A stretch of 64,000 nt of DNA from Sinorhizobium meliloti (GTDB lineage Bacteria > Pseudomonadota > Alphaproteobacteria > Rhizobiales > Rhizobiaceae), in the NCBI RefSeq assembly GCF_035610345.1, contig NZ_CP141212.1:2113976-2177975 (forward strand). Direction: 5' to 3'. This document shows positions 61,508-64,000 of this stretch, one piece after another (position 1 is the first letter of the stretch; every line of letters starts with the position of its first letter). A program made the translations under genes and the position numbers. The notes under the pieces were generated by a model. That model saw nothing but the letters and a program-made list of their open reading frames with translations, was not told where the DNA came from and searched no databases.

Positions 61508-64000
61508 CTACTGCACGGTAATGTCGGGAAGCAAATCGAAATTCAGGCCCTGACCAGCCGGTGGTCCGGCATTTTGCCCGCCCGGGTTGCCGGAAGGCGA
61601 TGGCAACTGGCCGCCGCGCCGGGCATCCTGCGACGGAGCGACAGGCGTCTGCTGACGACCGATGCTGCGCGGCGGCAGCTGCCGCATTCTCAGCCGCTCC
61701 TCATCCTCCGCACGGCGTTCAGCGGCCGCCCGTGCTTCCGCCTCCGCCCGCATCCGCGCCGCTTCCGCCGCCGCTGCCTGACGGCGGCGCTCCTCGGCGA
61801 TCGTCCGCAAGCGCTGCTGCTCACGCTCCGCCGCGCGCGCCCGGTAAAGCGCGACCTCGCGGCGCAAGCGTTGCTTTTCGAGCACATTCGCCTGTAGTGT
61901 CTCGACACGCCTGCGCTCGCGCTCGAAGGCTCTAAGCGACAGGAAGTTAGACAGCTCCGTGACATCGACCGTCACGCCGGGCGATGCAAGCAGCCCGGCA
62001 TAGGAGAACCGGACGCGAGGCTCGGCTCCCGCAAGCGCCTCCTCGCCGGGACGGAAGGTCAGATCGATCGCCCCGCTCATTCGCCCTGCAGGCAAGTCGA
62101 AAGCGGCCTCCCCGTTGAAAGCGGCGTTGCCATCACCGGCGGTGACGTTCTGCGCCCTGACGGTTCCGCCTGCAATGCCGAAGGGCACCTTCACAGCGCC
62201 GACGACCGACTGGCCGGTGAAGAGCAGGTTCTCTGCAGCCTTGCGGATCGCATCGGGCGAGATATCGGTCTTCATTGCGTCCGCCGCCGCCATCAGTTGC
62301 GGCAGCGCCGCCGTATTGATGCCGTTGAGAGTAAGCCCGTTCAAGGTCGCCGTTCCGGATCCGCTGAGCGATTGCACCATTGCCTGCGGCGTTGCGCCGG
62401 CAGCCTCCATCGCCACGGCAAGATCGAAGCGGCCGGTCGCCACCGGGCCCGTCGGCCGCACCCAACCCGTTTCGGCAATGTCGGCACCTGTGAGATCGAA
62501 CTTCGAGCGCAGGTAGCCGGAGCCGTTGGCATTGCCGATTTGCAGCCGCCCCGCGAGCTTGCCCCCCAGCCAGTCTCCCGTCGCATCGCTGAGTGCGAGT
62601 TCATCGCCCTTCCATTGCAGCTGCCCGGCAAAGCCGGTCACCGGACCGTAGACGCCTGGCCAGAAGCGCTTCGCACTTACGTTGAGCGCCACATCGAGCC
62701 CGGTCCATGCCGGTTTTACGACCGGTGCCAGCGCCAGTCCCCCGGTGCTTGCGTCGTGAACCTGCCCCAGAATTCCTTCGCCGAGCCAGGCGAGATCGAG
62801 GGCATCGACCGAAAGCTCCCCTTGCGCCTTGCCGAGCACCTTGCGGTCGATCGAAAGCGCGCCGGCAAAGCCGTTCTGGTCGGCTTTGCCCTCGATTGCG
62901 GTCACTGCGATTTTTTCGGCATCGGTCGCAAACTCGGCCGAGACCGTTACCGGCAAACCGCTGCCCATCTGCGGCAGCCCGATGCCCTGCAACAGCAGAT
63001 AGGGCTCCAGGTCCTCGGACTTCAGGGTGAGCTTCCCCTGCCCTTCGAGGTAGTGCGCGCGCGCAAGATCGAAGACACCGTTCGCCGCAAGCGACGTCCG
63101 CTCCGTGGTGAAGGTCAGCGAACCATTTGCCTTCGAGCCCTCCGTGCTCTGCAGCTTTATGGCAAGAATGCCGTTTGCGTCCGCTTCGAAGGGCAGCGGG
63201 TCCAATCCGGCCTGCCCCAGGAGAACGGATGTCTGCGGATTCTCGAGCGTCGCCTCCAGCAGCATGCCCTGGCCGGCGAGCGCCTGGGCGACATCGGGCG
63301 CCTGATAGCTGGCGGCTATCTTGCCTCCATTGGCGGTCCCGATCACGCCGAAGGTGAAGGGTGCGTTCCCCTCCTTGTTGCCGGCCGTCAGCGTTACGTC
63401 GAAAGCAGCGTCCGAGTAATAGGGTCCGGCCTTGATCAGCCGTGCCAGCGCCGGATGGGCCGCGCTATGCCGTCCGATCATTTCGAGGAAGGGCGTAAGC
63501 TCCTCCGCGGCGAGTTTCATCTTCGCCGACACGACCGGTTTTTCGAGCCCGCCGCTGATGCGGCCGGAAAACGCAAGCTGTGCGCCGGAAAGAGCGCCGA
63601 TCGCCACGCGCTCCGCCTGCAGCTGGCCGTTCTTGAAGGTGAGTACCGCCTGAACGTCCTGCGCTTCCTCACCGAAGGCGGAGAATGTCTCGGCGGAAAG
63701 ATCGGCGGCGATGGCATGCTGCAGCAACGTCCCGGTGGAGGCGTCGCCCGCGACAAGACCGGCGAGGGCCTGAAGCGCCTCCATATCTATGCGGTTGCCT
63801 TTCAACTGCAGCGACAGCGCGGGCGGCTGCTCGGCGAAGGACTGGCGCTCGATCCTGCCGCGCAACGTGGCCGGACCTGCCGCCACTTCAAGGTTTTCAA
63901 ACTGCTGCAGAGTGTCCGTCAGATTGACCGTCGCCGAAAACCCGGCCGTTTTCAGCGTGCGTATCGCCGGATCGACCGATCCCGCCAGCCAGTTCGCGAA
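61508..64000 (-). CDS. AsmA family protein, N-terminus beyond window
   Basis: Only the C-terminal 830 residues lie in the window; the frame is open through 64000. The region has the AsmA_2-like repeat texture, with FNGEAAFDLPAGRMSGAIDL near the end of the domain. Past it come a coiled-coil, Arg/Glu-rich segment (REVALYRARAAEREQQRLRT) and a Pro/Gln-rich tail. AsmA proteins sit in the inner membrane facing the periplasm and influence phospholipid or outer-membrane assembly. Confidence 0.85.
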   Translation of the reverse strand, partial: FANWLAGSVDPAIRTLKTAGFSATVNLTDTLQQFENLEVAAGPATLRGRIERQSFAEQPPALSLQLKGNRIDMEALQALAGLVAGDASTGTLLQHAIAADLSAETFSAFGEEAQDVQAVLTFKNGQLQAERVAIGALSGAQLAFSGRISGGLEKPVVSAKMKLAAEELTPFLEMIGRHSAAHPALARLIKAGPYYSDAAFDVTLTAGNKEGNAPFTFGVIGTANGGKIAASYQAPDVAQALAGQGMLLEATLENPQTSVLLGQAGLDPLPFEADANGILAIKLQSTEGSKANGSLTFTTERTSLAANGVFDLARAHYLEGQGKLTLKSEDLEPYLLLQGIGLPQMGSGLPVTVSAEFATDAEKIAVTAIEGKADQNGFAGALSIDRKVLGKAQGELSVDALDLAWLGEGILGQVHDASTGGLALAPVVKPAWTGLDVALNVSAKRFWPGVYGPVTGFAGQLQWKGDELALSDATGDWLGGKLAGRLQIGNANGSGYLRSKFDLTGADIAETGWVRPTGPVATGRFDLAVAMEAAGATPQAMVQSLSGSGTATLNGLTLNGINTAALPQLMAAADAMKTDISPDAIRKAAENLLFTGQSVVGAVKVPFGIAGGTVRAQNVTAGDGNAAFNGEAAFDLPAGRMSGAIDLTFRPGEEALAGAEPRVRFSYAGLLASPGVTVDVTELSNFLSLRAFERERRRVETLQANVLEKQRLRREVALYRARAAEREQQRLRTIAEERRRQAAAAEAARMRAEAEARAAAERRAEDEERLRMRQLPPRSIGRQQTPVAPSQDARRGGQLPSPSGNPGGQNAGPPAGQGLNFDLLPDITVQ

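Overview
The window is chromosomal DNA of an alphaproteobacterium, most likely a Sinorhizobium/Ensifer species or a close Rhizobiaceae relative. The grounds are high GC with a GC-rich third codon position, a two-piece (permuted) tmRNA gene encoding the tag ANDNYAEARLAA, the alphaproteobacterial SspB type, DUF4169/DUF2853/DUF2065 family proteins, a GGAAC-N18-TT (RpoE2/EcfG-like) promoter, and the blocks thyA-GST-folA-hflK-hflC-degP and ilvH-ilvI. No tRNA, rRNA, insertion sequence, prophage or CRISPR array was seen. The last gene runs off the right edge.

Layout. 0-6 kb: macA-macB efflux pair, a secreted transglutaminase-like protease, a secreted poly-Gly/heptapeptide-repeat protein and a membrane-anchored SNase-like protein. 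6-20 kb: metabolic and regulatory genes: an APH-like kinase; an RpiR regulator, MFS transporter and hydantoin-racemase unit sharing three matching palindromes; NDH-2; a divergent Lrp/aspartate-racemase pair; a divergent HxlR/QorB pair; DUF983; a MocR regulator; an OafA-type acyltransferase; pdxJ. 20-33 kb: accessory region with a DUF899 protein, a membrane protein with a cyclase-associated N-terminus, a glycine-zipper lipoprotein and an EF-hand protein. Its main feature is a five-gene minus-strand unit: cyclase/AAA/TPR protein, YcaO, TfuA, an HETGH metallopeptidase-like protein, and a 231-aa protein with a CGCDC motif. A membrane patatin is transcribed divergently from it. 33-42 kb: a RecD-like helicase, AbrB-type and LysE-type transporters, an ECF sigma/anti-sigma operon behind a secreted protein, cobalt-type nitrile hydratase with its activator, a methyltransferase and a cold-shock protein. 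42-64 kb: housekeeping genes: ilvI-ilvH behind a transcription attenuator with its own leader peptide, a HerA-like ATPase, miaA/serB starting back to back, degP, hflKC, folA, thyA, a small-protein operon with a stress-sigma promoter, ssrA followed closely by sspB, and an AsmA-family protein cut by the window edge.

How the genes connect. The best candidate for an undescribed system is the YcaO-TfuA unit at 23.1-30.2 kb. YcaO and TfuA together are known to make backbone thioamides or related modifications on peptides and proteins. Here they sit with a protease-like protein and an unrecognised Cys-bearing 231-aa protein that could be the substrate, under a cyclase-like regulator. The ssrA-sspB neighbourhood places the maker of the degradation tag 0.2 kb from the adaptor that recognises it. 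Several regulatory circuits can be read from the DNA: a leaderless Val/Ile/Leu attenuator on ilvIH, RpiR palindromes, a RpoE2-like promoter on three small hydrophilic proteins, and a consensus-like promoter on hflKC. All family assignments come from reading motifs by eye; none was checked by a search.
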